Assembly: GCA_011109175.1 (NCBI GenBank)
Contig: RDEW01000001.1
Coordinates: 1,440,360 to 1,504,359 of the forward strand
Source: Dicyema japonicum
Taxonomy: Eukaryota > Dicyemida > Rhombozoa > Dicyemidae
Reading direction: 5' to 3'
Length of the DNA: 64,000 nucleotides
Shown here: one piece after another, positions 11,598 to 22,640 of the stretch
How positions within the stretch are numbered: position 1 is the first letter of the stretch
Layout of the letters: each line of letters begins with the position of its first letter
Notes under the pieces: model-generated
The model's database searches: none
Told to the model about the DNA's origin: nothing
The model's input: the letters and a program-made list of their open reading frames with translations, nothing else
Made by a program: the position numbers and the translations under genes

Positions 11598-12962
11598 CTA
11601 ATTACTAGGGCGATTTTTTTGACTTTATAAATACGAAATTTTGACCTAAAAATTGACTTTATTGACTTTAAAAATTCAAAATTTTGACTTTTTTTTGACT
11701 TCACGAAAAATTTTTATATTAAAAATTTTTTTTAATGCTGCGTGGCTATGTAATTAAAATTTTTTTCAGATTAAAAATTTCGGTCTATAGATAATAATTT
11801 TATCAAATCTTTTTTGAATAAATATTGATGTGGAAGGATATTTTTTTCAAATAGCGTATATGCATGTAGAAATATGTTGTTTTTCTCTTTTTAATAGAAA
11901 AAAAACTTATTTACAGAAAATCTAGATTCCAGATACTTTCTAATTTTCTATAAATTGTTACTGAAATACAATTTTTGAATATGCTTGCTGCGTCTTTTAC
12001 TATGAAGTAAGTTTTCATTGTCATCTTTATCAATTTATAATCCAATATTGACATAATATAGCTGATAAATAGCTCCGTAGTTCATTTTAATAGATTACTT
12101 CTAAGCATCTTTATATTAAAATTCTATTTCCATCAAAATTGTAGTTATTTTTTACCTCAATAAAATTTTTACAATAATATTCAACAATTCCAAGTCCATT
12201 TCACTTTCTGACCAGAATTATTTTTGGGAAGCTAGCCAATTTCAATAAAATTTTCTATTTTTTATGCAAGAAATTTATTAGTGTATTCATAATATTCATA
12301 TGGATTCCTTAGATCAAACCAACTTTTCCAAAGCTATAAAAAATGCATTTTAAAAACTCAAAAATAGCTTCGGTCAAGTAACCTAACATAAATTTTCTAC
12401 ACTTTTACATAGAAGTAAGTAAAACGATATCCTATACCCTCAAACAAGTTGTGTAAAATTTACTGTTTAACTTATGCTGAGAAAATCATATTCGACTAAG
12501 CATTAGTGACCTCATTGATCGTAGAGTCAGTGAATGGAATGAGAAAATCAAATATTTTTACAGTAGCACCTGTGAAATATTAATAAAAATGATAAAATTG
12601 TAAGTTCAAAATTTTTCTTAGACAAAATACTCAATAAAAAGCTGTTGTTAGAAAATTCGTGAGTTGATAGAAAATTCACTAGGATATTTTCTAATAATAG
12701 TCTTAATTTTTTCAACGACCTTTATGATTTGAATACGGCATACACGTTATTATTTTATTCAAAAACTCTAAAAATTAATAAATCAAAAATCAATAAAATT
12801 TTGACTTTATTGACCTAAAAAAATAAATTTTGACTTTTTTTGACTTTATAACTTTTGATTTATATAATATTTTTGATTAAAAATCATTTTTATAATTTTT
12901 AAACAATTTTAAAGAACATATTAATTTATGACTTTATTGACAAAAATCGCCCTACTAATTAC
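11598..12962 (+). mobile_element. Non-autonomous hAT element, copy 1
   Basis: Terminal inverted repeats TAGGGCGATTTTT (11606) and AAAAATCGCCCTA (ends 12954) bound a 1349-bp AT-rich body with no open frame. The 8 bp on either side, 11598-11605 and 12955-12962, are both CTAATTAC. An 8-bp target duplication with TAGGG termini is the hAT signature. The internal sequence is rich in TTTTGACTTTATTGAC-like words near both ends. A second copy in the opposite orientation lies at 45534-46437. Confidence 0.82.
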
Positions 12963-13370
12963 TTAGAAAATTAGACTAATGTCGATCAAAATGAGATATT
13001 AAAGATTTCAAGCAATGAAAATTAACATACCACTTCAACGACATGTACTGTTGCAGGTAGTCAACCCTCTCTATAGTGAACATGCCATATTAATGCAATT
13101 CACAATAACAAAAATTAGTAATTGTCATTGATATATTAATTATAAAATAAATACTACTTTTAAAAATGTATAAAATCATTTATTTAAATATTTTGGTGTT
13201 CACTATTAAAGAATAGTGGGCGTCAAATTCGTGTGGACATAAAAATATTTAAATTTTATATATATATTTAAAATCAATAAATTACACGTTTTACATGGTA
13301 CAAAATCGAAAACACCTATCATTTTTTCAAAAGAAGGAAATCAAATAATTCAAATTTAAAATTGAGTCAA
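12963..13370. other. Intergenic, no gene seen
   Basis: AT-rich sequence between the hAT element and the 3' end of the eS17 gene; no repeat or open frame identified. Confidence 0.45.
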
Positions 13371-13799
13371 TCAAATGGCCCTAACTGGGAGAGACAGCCC
13401 CTAACGAATAAGCAAAACACTTACATAATTTTCAAGCATTTCCCTCGTTTGCTCGTCTAGGGCCACTTCGACGTCAAGCTCAGAGGTCTAGAGAATGAAG
13501 CAGAAGAAGTACTTTTGGGACATAGTTATCTCTCCTCTCTCGCTCTTCTTCTTGAAGTTTCAAGGATATTCCTCGAACTGGTCCCTTATCTATTCTCTTC
13601 ATTAGATGGGTCGTGAAGCCTGCAATTTTGTTCCTCATCTTCTTGCTGGAGGTGATTGCTATGTCATTAAAGACCATTTTGTTTTCCTGAAAATCAGTAG
13701 ACAGCCGAGGATAATGCAATTCGATTGACTTTTTAGCAGCCGATTTTATTGTGGAATTTCTAACTCTCCCTGTAAAATTTAACAATTTCAATAAACCAT
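13371..13799 (-). CDS. RPS17: 40S ribosomal protein eS17
   Basis: Small-subunit ribosomal protein. The long middle exon carries near-invariant eS17 sequence: [53 protein letters not shown] and DNYVPK. GT-AG introns of 25 nt (13488-13512) and 24 nt (13401-13424) lead through [19 protein letters not shown] to a short C-terminus GLSLPVRAI, slightly shorter than the vertebrate tail; stop at 13371-13373. At the 5' end, the ATG at 13797-13799 must be joined to GGGAGAGTT, which needs removal of 26 nt whose boundary is not GT-AG; adding one G at either side would make a normal 27-nt GT-AG intron (one base in a homopolymer). An initiator Met immediately followed by an intron is common in ribosomal protein genes. 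Confidence 0.92.
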
Positions 13800-13884
13800 A
13801 ACAAACTAGCACGTGTCGTAATTTTAAAATATTTATAATATAATTGAATAAATTATGTTAATTATAAAAAAGGACATGTGATTA

Positions 13885-14150
13885 GCCGCGTGGCGCCATG
13901 TGGTGTTGCGTGGTTAATTGGTTGAAGTTTTCTGCTTTCTTGTATGTTCCTCCTGTCTCTTCCTATTAGAGGGGCGTCATGTGATCATCCTGTCTAGGTG
14001 GCGCCCAGTGCCTGGCTGGCAGGAAAACGGATCATTTGCTCTCCTTCACTCCACTGGAGGGGTTTTCACAACTGCAAGTATGGACGTCTTTTTCCTTTTA
14101 GTTTTTTACTTTAACTTCTTTCTCGGTATATCGGGGGTTAATAAATAAAT
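13885..14150 (+). repeat. SINE-like element, near full-length copy
   Basis: Starts GCCGCGTGGCGCCATGTGG, runs through CTAGGTGGCGCCCAGTGCC and GATCATTTGCTCTCCTTCAC, and ends TCGGGGGTTAATAAATAAAT, a LINE-type tail rather than poly(A). Related copies: 5055-5170, 5171-5420, 32462-32690, 61017-61340 and short pieces near 60195-60240. No clear pol III A and B boxes. The start resembles the leader of the LINE at 18205 and the tail resembles the 3' end of the LINE at 9406. Confidence 0.65.
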
Positions 14151-14242
14151 ACGCAGCAAAATCCTTCAAACGCTTTCAGAGCTATATTTGGCGCTTCTCC
14201 GCCATATTTTGAAAATGTTATAAAAATGAGAATAGACTAACG

Positions 14243-14440
14243 CAAGGGTGTCAAAGATCATATGGCCCGCGACATAAGTCTAAAAGTGTATTTAAAATAA
14301 AATTGCATGCATCTAGAATTAATATTTAACACCAAATAAGAACACGAATAAAATCTAAATACAATAAAAAATTAGAACTCAAAAATAATTAATTGTTTAA
14401 TTATTTTATTTATTTTTATTTATTTATTTTTTTAAACATA
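14243..14440 (+). mobile_element. Left end of a hAT element
   Basis: CAAGGGTGTCAAAGATCATATGGCCCGCG at its start is the typical end of hAT elements of the GTF2IRD2/Charlie type (CAGGGGTGTCAAAC). It likely belongs with the transposase remnant at 15196-16300, from which it is separated by LINE fragments. I could not find the matching right end. Confidence 0.45.
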
Positions 14441-15194
14441 GACGTTATGACAAAGGGTCTCAGGAAACTTAATATAATCAAACCTTTCTTGAAGTCCAAA
14501 CAGTCACAGGAATGCGCCCTCGTCGTGTTCAATCAACTCCTAAAACCGACGATTGAGTATGCTTGTGCCTCATGGGCCTATGGAGCTTAGATATCAAATT
14601 CACTCAAGATCAATTACCTAATTGGCAAACTAGCACATCTAACGAATCTACCCCCGATCTTTTCCCCTCAATACTTGACCACTCCGCAATCAAAAATAAT
14701 GGCTTCTGCTTCATCGGTCTGTGTGGCCAAGAAACAAGTCGTTTCTTTGTAAAATCATGTATTATGAAAGCTACTCAAATCATATGCCCTCGACCTGATT
14801 TCGCAAGCATTAATTAGCCTTACAAGAAACACTGTGGCGAATAGGATTTCGGTTGCATAATCAACTCAAGCCAAAAATTAGTTCATTCATTACATTTTCT
14901 GTTGCAAACGGGTGGAGACGGACAATTTCGATAAAGGATGAATCGTAAAAAAACAGATTGGCGTTCTTTGGGCATGTTGTCCGCTCTGATTCCCTTGAAA
15001 GAACCATTATGCTGAGCAATATTACTGGGAAGATAAGACCTGGCCGACCGAGGACTCGGTGGCTATCCACGGTGGAGGACGTCACGGGAATGCCTATATC
15101 AAGGCTACTCAAAATTGCAACGGATCGGGGAGAGTGGAGGAAACTCGTTCATGAGATCTCCAATGATCGGACACGACTTAATTGGACAACATAA
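14440..15194 (+). mobile_element. Two LINE 3' fragments lying inside the hAT element
   Basis: The first part (14440-14590) reads MTKGLRKLNIIKPFLKSKQ..LLKPTIEYACASWAYG, the post-RT thumb of the APE-type LINEs here. The second part (about 14955-15194) reads FFGHVVRSDSLER...GRPRTRWLSTVEDVTGM...RGEWRKLVHEI, the conserved C-terminus of RTE/CR1-like LINE polymerases, ending with a stop at 15192-15194. Beyond it, the hAT transposase frame resumes at once, so the LINE piece seems to have landed in the transposase gene. Confidence 0.55.
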
Positions 15195-15195
15195 A

Positions 15196-16300
15196 ATTTA
15201 CGAGAGCACTGACATTATGGATGTGGTTCAGTTAGCCATATTCATTCGTGGTGTGGACGAGAATTTGACGGTTACAGAGGAGTTCCTTGATTTGATACCT
15301 GTGGTGGACAACACTACGGCAAATGAAATATTCAAATCTCTCGTCAAAGTGTTGGATAATTTTGGAGTGGAATGAGCACGTAGTGTTAGTGTGGCTACAG
15401 ATGGTGTTCCATCAATGATTGGGAAAAAACTGGCGTTGTGGCTCAATTCAAAGAGAAGGTACAGGCTGCAAATGGAAGATGTGATTTTTGGATATTTCAC
15501 TGTATTTTGCACTAGGAGGTATTGCGCACCAAATCGTTAAAAATAAACCATGTAATGGGGGTGGTCGTCCGAACAGTAAATTTTATCCATGGCAGAGGTC
15601 TAAATCACCGTCAATTCGACAATTTTTTCAGCGATATTGGTTTTACTCACGGATTACCACATCATTCCGAAGTAAAGTGGTTAAGTCGAGGTGTGGTATT
15701 GAAGAGATTTTTTGATTTAAGAAAAGAAGAAAAACACTTCATATTTGCAAAAAACAACCATTACCAGAATTGGAATCCTTTGACAGTGGGAAACCCTGTG
15801 CATTTTCTTGTTTAAAAAGTGTAATTTCCCTCACATCTAGTGTTGACATGAATCGGTGTAAAGAGAAAATTACGAGATTGCTACGACAGTTTGAGACACG
15901 TTTTGAAATTTTCCGTGAACTTGAAATTATTTACTGCAAATATTGCTCATCTTCCAGCCAGTTTACAACTGGAAATTATTGATTTGAAATGTGACTCAGA
16001 TCTGAAAAATAAATTCACCATGGTGGGCTTAGGCAACTTTTATAAATATCTCTTGCCGAAGTATCCCAACTTAACAGCCCTAGCTGCGAAGATTTTGTCC
16101 ATGTTTGGGAGTACATATCTATGTGAACAACTGTTCTCTTTAATGAACATAAACAAAACAAGATTTCGTTCGAGGTTCACACAGTCATCTAAGTGAAATT
16201 CTAAAATTGACGGTAACCCAGTATTTTACACCAGATATTGACGCTATTATGAAGAAACAAAGATGTCAAGTTTCAAGAATTTATTTTAATTATAAAAATT
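15196..16300 (+). pseudogene. hAT transposase remnant, GTF2IRD2/ZMYM-like
   Basis: Split frames give the catalytic core and C-terminus of a hAT transposase: YESTDIMDVVQLAIF (usually DESTD; the first catalytic Asp is lost), VATDGVPSMIGKK (second Asp region, VCTDGAPSM in active forms), HHSEVKWLSRGVVLKRFFDLRKE, and the C-terminal dimerisation block YPNLTALAAKILSMFGSTYLCEQLFSLM. At least four frame changes and several stops show it is inactive. Confidence 0.72.
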
Positions 16301-16394
16301 AATAAATGCGTTGTTAAATGTTTTTAAATTATAAAAAAATAATAAAAAATATATACTGATGTCTACACAGGTAAATCTTGGGCGTCGCGGCATT

Positions 16395-16570
16395 TAAAAT
16401 AATGGGAGTAGTCTCTAGTCATCGTAAACAAATTAGCACACAATTACGTGTAAGACTAAACAATGCCTTCGTGAAAACGGTTTTAAAGTACAACGCTGCA
16501 ACCTGGTGAGTCTCACAAGCGATAATGGACACACTAGGGAGTGCGGAAAAAAGGTTAAACGGAAAAAAAG
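16395..16570 (+). mobile_element. LINE C-terminal scrap
   Basis: One frame reads QLRVRLNNAFVKTVLKYNAATW followed by a stop and IMDTLGSAEKRL, which fits the post-RT region of RTE-like LINEs (RLRVFNAFVRSVLLYGAETW pattern). No flanking element ends are seen. Confidence 0.4.
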
Positions 16571-17049
16571 TCAAGTTGTCTTTTTTTAGTTTACATCGCA
16601 TTTTTGTGCATCTTTTAATTTTTAACAATTTTTTCAACACTTGACTTTTTTTTCAATTATCTTAAATTTTCCCTTCTAAATTTTCGAAATTTAGTCAAAA
16701 CGGAATAAAGTCAAGTCCGTGATTATGTTAACGGACTTGACGGGTTTACCACCTCATCCATAATTAATCCCGTTTGGGTCCTAAAAACCCGCTTTCAGCT
16801 GGACAGTTTGAGGAATTCTAATAAGACCATAGTCGCCTTTTTCAGGAAAATTTACTAAAACGAAGGAATGAAGGCTTATTACCATGGGCCGTCCGCCACG
16901 TATTTGGAAATCACGAAAACTGTCATATTTTTCCCTTTACGAGCATTTTTGTGAGATATTTATTTCACAAAAGGAGGAGGTTTTTATGTTTTAAGTAACT
17001 ATATTGAATAAATTGAATTTTTGTTATAAATTTAATTGTTTTTGCTCAT
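16571..17049. other. No recognisable gene
   Basis: Contains T-rich tracts and two AAGTCAAG words, otherwise nothing I can assign. Confidence 0.4.
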
Positions 17050-18130
17050 TTGTGGTTAGTGAAAAATAATTCAAGGAATATGTGGAATATTATTCTCAGA
17101 TTTGCGCCACAAAACCCCCCGAGATCACCGAGAAGGTTGTTAAAAACGCTAATTAGGATATTTTCTATTTTATTACAATTTCTAGATTATCTCAATATTC
17201 CCTACCTCCATACGTTCTACCTCCAACTGCTTCAGATAACTTTTGTGATACTTTGTTGCAATTCCTTCCCACATCAATACTGTTGGAATAACGAGGACCT
17301 TGCAACCAAGCATCTGCCTTATCTCGTTTGCAAGCAAGTCATACTTCCTTTTTTTAATCTATTTCCACAGTCTGCAAACGGTCTTGAGACGTAATGCAAC
17401 CTCTATGATAAGGACTCGGCCAGACTCCTCATCGTGTACTACAATGTCCGGTTTATTGTGCTTGACTAGCACCGAGGTACGGATAACACTGTCTTCCTAA
17501 ATTTGGATTCTGGTGTTCTCTAATACAGATTGCACCTTAGGAGTCCGCAAATTTATGATGTGGCGAATGCCATACTTATTGCAGAGTAGAAGATCAAGAC
17601 TCATTACTGCCTCCACACATAGTCATGGCAGATTATGGATCCGCACCGCGAAATTTCTGGAACCAAAAATAGCAAATTTGGGTGAGTTTACAGTATCATA
17701 ATTCGATCAACGCTCTCACATTTACTAGCCAACCATCATCAACATCATACTAAACCAATAAAAGAGGTCAGATAGTGCCCAGGTGGGTTGCCCTTGTTTT
17801 CCCGGTCGTTGTTTTGACGTGCTTCCTATCAGACACATTTGACCTAGCTATCCGGGTGTTGTGCAATCGCATTAGGATACGCTTACTAGTTGGACTAGTC
17901 CACACAGTCCACGGCCGAATTATCACGGGGTAAATATAGTCTCTTCATATTAGCTGCCAGCACATGGACATGGTTCTCTTTGAGTACTCTACATATTATA
18001 ACATACATCTTATCATACTCTTTGGGCTAAAGTTCACAACACCTATGTAGTAATTTAGCTTCGAGACAGCATACTTATTAATTGCTAGGAACAAATTCCT
18101 TGCATTTAGAGACGTCTTTCATAATAATGC
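17050..18130 (-). mobile_element. RLE-type LINE (R4/Dong/NeSL-like): thumb and endonuclease domain
   Basis: Minus strand from 18130: AINKYAVSKLNYYIGVVNFSPKEYDKM, then MKRLYLPRDNSAVDCVD (RLYLPR is a conserved post-RT motif of R4-like elements), and at about 17470-17380 HNKPDIVVHDEESGRVLIIEVAL, a PD-(D/E)XK restriction-like endonuclease signature, followed by LANEIRQMLGCKVLVIPTVL. Frames are broken. Together with 21039-21326 it forms one element split by the plus-strand LINE between them. Confidence 0.62.
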
Positions 18131-18204
18131 TGCTCATTTACAAATGCCTTCAGTAATTTGTCGCTTTGTATAGGCATTATAGGCATTATAAGGGAGGTCG
18201 GAAA

Positions 18205-20950
18205 TTATAAGTTAAACGTGGCGTCATGTGGTCTACCAGTCACAACGTATCTGGAGGCGCTCAGGGTGCACCTAATGCACCTAGGAAAAGGACCATTTGC
18301 TCACCGCCATCCGAAGTTGGTTCCTTCGGACGGCTTCCTTCAACTCTTCTCCCATCAACTCTCAATGGAATCCATCTACTACTCTCTGGCGACATCGAGC
18401 TCAATTAGGTCCCCAACTTTCAATTCTGCAGATTAACATCAACGGAATAAAGAGCAAAATTCTCGAATTACGATCCTTCACAAACAACCAAAACATTGAC
18501 GTGATCCTGCTTCAAGAAAGGAAGTTAACTCAGTTCGCGACTACTCCTCTTTTTCTAGGTTTCGACTGCATCCGCCTTGATCACCCGAACCGCCTCGGTA
18601 AAGGCCTTCTTACCATCATCAGTGAGAACCTTCTTTATTCTGACATATCCGCTGAACTTAAGTTGCTAACTAACGATGGGACAGCGGTAATCTTCGGAAT
18701 TTCAATATCAAACGGATCAAGTACTCTAAAAATTGCTAACATATATGTCCCTCCTCCGTCCTCTTGCCCGAAAGGATTCATGTTGGACTTATCCAGACTA
18801 AACAACATAGAAAACCTAATACTTTGTGGAGATTTTAATGCAAAGCATCCTGCCTGGTTTAAATCACAAACAACTGACTCAAGAGGACTATCCTTAATAA
18901 ACCAACTCTCCTCCATGACAATCCTAGCACAGCCCCACTATGCACACGAAAACTCCATTCAAGGAAGGTGATTCATCTACATCCCCCGACATCACTTTCT
19001 GTTCATCAACTCTTGGACCCAACATTTCATGGACAGTACATTACGGATTATCCTCCGATCATAATCCAATAATCATTCGATTCAAAAAAATTCTCTATCA
19101 TCCAAAAACAACTGTTACTTTCTTCAACTACAAAAAAACAAATTGGGACGGCTACTCAAAACATGTTGATCAGGCTCTACTTTGCTTTGACTTGAACATA
19201 TTTCGTTCTTTGATGAGGCCTCGACCATTTGAACAAAATAATTCTTGATGCTCGTAGTAGATTTATCCCTCGTGGAAGGTTCAAATACTACAACGATATT
19301 TTGGATCAGAATACCAAATCACTAATCAGAGAAAAAAACCGCTTGAAAAGACACGTACCTCCCCTCCCGGGACAGAAATCCCAGACAAAGTCTCTCAATG
19401 ATGAAATTTCAAGAAGGATCAGAGGGGCTGAAGCAAACAAGTAGGAAAAGCGAATCTGCTCTCCAATTTCAGAAATCTGCCCAGATGGTCTGGAAGGCAA
19501 TAAAAAGACTTGGCCCTAAAGAAAACTCCACCTCGAAACAAATGACAGACCAACACAGCTTAACTAAACTAATGAAGTATTATACTAGTATAAGTCACAA
19601 AACCTTCAAGAAAATGGATGGACCCTCTTTGTTCTCGATGAGACTTAAAAGAATCCCGCCAATCACCTTTATTTCTCATTCAAACGTATTCGAAGGCTTA
19701 AAGATGATTAATCCCTCCCGCTTTTGTGGTCCTGATGGCATCCCTTCAATACTTCTTAAACACCTTGGACCGGTTACTATTGGGGTAATCTTTCTTAGTT
19801 TCAACTATTCTTTGAACATGAATTCCATCCTTACGATTTGGGAACCTTCCCACATACGCCCAATACCAAAACCTGGCAAGGACAAAAACAATTCCGCTTC
19901 ATACCGACCATTTTTTCTATTATCTATTATGTTCATTTTCAAAATTATTGGAAAAACTGGTACTTGATCTCATTTCCCCGTTCCTTCCTATCAGTTCCTC
20001 TCAACATGGCTTCAGAAAGTTCTATTCAACGTCCACCCACCTTACTTCTCTCAATCAATTTATCCTTGATGGCTTCAACTCAAGTCCTCGTCATCTCAAA
20101 ACCATCGTCTGCTCTGGGATCTGCGTAAAGCCTTTGACTCTCTCTCCAGGAAAATCTTAACCAGGAAATTATTTGGACTCTCCATTAACCCCAATCTAAA
20201 ACTCTGGCTTTCGAATTTCCTCAGCGGGAAAGGGCCCGGGTTTGTATGTATGGGACCAAATCACTTTCGAGACTACTTCCCAATGGTGTTCCGCAAGGCT
20301 CTCTTTTGTCCCCCGCCTTATTCAACCTTTTTATGTCCGATTTGCCACGATCAGTTGATAAAGACTATCTTCTCCTTTCCTAAGATGATGAAATTCTAAT
20401 TGGATTCCGTGACCTAAAAGCCTCAGAAAGAGTTCAAAAACAACTACACGTGATTCAAAATTGGTTAATCATAACAGACTTGATATATTTCCTGAGATGT
20501 CCTCACATTCCTATTTACCTCAGACAAACGTCTTGGAAGAATGACTGTTTATTTATTTATCAACCAAACTAAAATACCTTTTAAGTAGAAATTGAAAATC
20601 TTAGGAGTCGCCTTTGACACGAATATGACCTTATCCCCTCATGTTGAATATACCTCCGGAACCTGCTCAAGAAAGCTTGGTTTGTTCAAATTTATTTTTG
20701 GGGGCATCAGAACTCCTTTCCCAGCAATGAAACTACTAGATAAACAATTCATTGAGCCATCTATCAGCTACGCCTGTGCGTCTTGGGGAATCAACTTATC
20801 CTAGACGAACAAACATAAAATCAGTGATATTCAGTCCCTATCAGCTACAACTATCGGCAAGCTCGTGAAAACAGTCAGTCTCACACCCACTTCTATGGAA
20901 GACCTTATCGGACAAAATGGGAAGGGATTCGCCGCTCTGTGCCGAAGATC
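18205..20950 (+). mobile_element. APE-type LINE, nearly full length but inactive
   Basis: Leader 18205-18400 resembles the SINE-like family. The endonuclease (18420-19070) shows INGIKSKI, LLQERKL, LCGDFNAKHPAWF, SPDITFCSS and SSDHNPI. The polymerase follows in several frames: RPIPKPGKDKN...SYRP (motif 1-2), a damaged motif A near 20120, LPNGVPQGSLLSPALFNLFMSD (motif B, 20278-20340), and the catalytic YADD position reads S-stop-D-D (20380-20391), so catalysis is lost. C-terminal block at 20592-20800 reads LGVAFDTNMTLSPHV...EPSISYACASWGI. It resembles the LINE at 35860-38190. Confidence 0.75.
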
Positions 20951-21038
20951 CAATCTTCCTAAAATGCTCTAATGGATTGTGTCTTACTAGAAGACTTTAC
21001 ATAACTCCTTTTGTATTTCTTTCAAAACCCTCCCGTCC

Positions 21039-21326
21039 TCAGAGAAGCTGTGTTGGATCTCGGAAGGTCCACCGGAAAAAGATGAGCATTTGAACTGTAC
21101 TCAATGGCTCCAAACAGAGAACAAAAAGCAGCGGAGACATGGTATCCCCCTGAAGGATCCCCCTCTTGAGTTTTACTTTGCCTATCCAGTGTATACTATA
21201 GTTCAGATGAATACTCCAGCTATTCATCACGGCCACTACAAAAGTAATGAACCACACAGGCATACAATGCATGTGTATGCACTCTACAAGGTAAAAATGA
21301 TCAACTGAATCGTAAGCCTTCTTCAC
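21039..21326 (-). mobile_element. RLE-type LINE reverse transcriptase fragment
   Basis: 95 codons with KKAYDSVDH (motif A with its catalytic Asp) and KRGILQGDTMSPLLFVLCLEPLS (motif B). This is the polymerase of R2/R4-like elements, in the same orientation as the thumb/endonuclease piece at 17050-18130. Confidence 0.68.
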
Positions 21327-21329
21327 ATC

Positions 21330-22640
21330 GACTCACATAGACAAAAGTGAGTTTCCGTGAGACACAGAAAGGCACTTGTTTATCAAAGCCTACTTTTTTG
21401 CCCCCTGACAATTTCGCACTAGATCGCTGGCAAAGAGATGAAATCAGAAGTTATCAAGCTAGTAAATGTCGTTTACAGCAGTCTAAATGTAATTAACCTA
21501 TGTAATGATGCTTACTTTTAGAACAACTTTCAATAATTAGTCAACGGCAGCATAAAAGCATTGTCTTGCTAATTTATGCCATTGCACAATTTCATTGCGT
21601 CCAGTCAAGATTCTAATTCAGATAAGTTAATTATAAACTTTCAAAATCTATTCAAAATTATGAAAATACATTCAGTAGTCAAAATGGTCCGGCATTTTAA
21701 ATTTATCAAGGAATTGTAGCTAAAGAATGGGTTTTTAACAAGAAGGAAGCGTTGTTTAAAAATCCTTGGTTTCGGTCAAACTGAAGACTGTCAGTAGTAT
21801 AGATTGTTATAGTCTCTTTTGAATTAAATCTGAAGCCGAACTAGGTTAAAATATTGTCAAGATGTTCTTAGAAAACTTAAAAGCTGTGATTATATCTCAG
21901 AGACGTAAGAAAGGAGAAGTTTGTCATAGTTTTTCGTTAAAATTGATCGGAGATTAACTAGGCAGAAAAGGGCCGAGCCTTAAGATAGTTCGTATAAAGA
22001 AAGTAGTCTAACATAATAGAAGGACCTTCCTAAGTTGTCAAAATGGAAATTGAATAACCACATTCGCCAACTGATCGGAATCGTCGTTGCACAGATCATA
22101 ACTCAATAAACCTACCAAACATATGGTGATACCAAATGATTCACTATTCGCTCTAGAGGTTATTAAATTTAATCATGTAAGTTTTGATATTGATTTTTAA
22201 AATTCAAGAAAAACAGTTTCAATGCACGAATGAAAAAAATTTAGAAGATCCCTTTTTCCCTCAGGACTTAAAAGCAGTGACGTCTAGCGAAACTCCTCGG
22301 AATAGTTGTTCGATTAAATGCAGTATAACTCATTCAGAAATTTGGGAAATACTAACAAGAAGTAAATAAGTCAGTTAAAAAAGGGATTGTAATCATCGGG
22401 TTTGGTTTCAAAATTCTCGTGGATTTTGAAACATTCAAATCGACCCCATGTTAATAGACCGATGAATTGGGATATTGTCTATTCTATTGCAATTAATTCA
22501 CGAGTTTATGATATATTTTCACATGTTAGGATGGGAGGCAAAGATTAGGTCAAATTTTTGAGAATATAATCTCAATTTTGAAAATTATTTGGATGAATTT
22601 ATGCATGCTGCTAATAACAATAATTTTAATATAGGTCAAA
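21330..22640. other. No recognisable gene
   Basis: AT-rich, stops in all frames. The last 100 bp will hold the 3' flank of the galactosyltransferase gene. Confidence 0.5.

Noticed and set aside
16560-16760. AAGTCAAG repeats as a third hAT copy
   Set aside because: The TTTTGACTTT-like words recall the hAT family interior but there are no TAGGGCG ends or 8-bp flanks.
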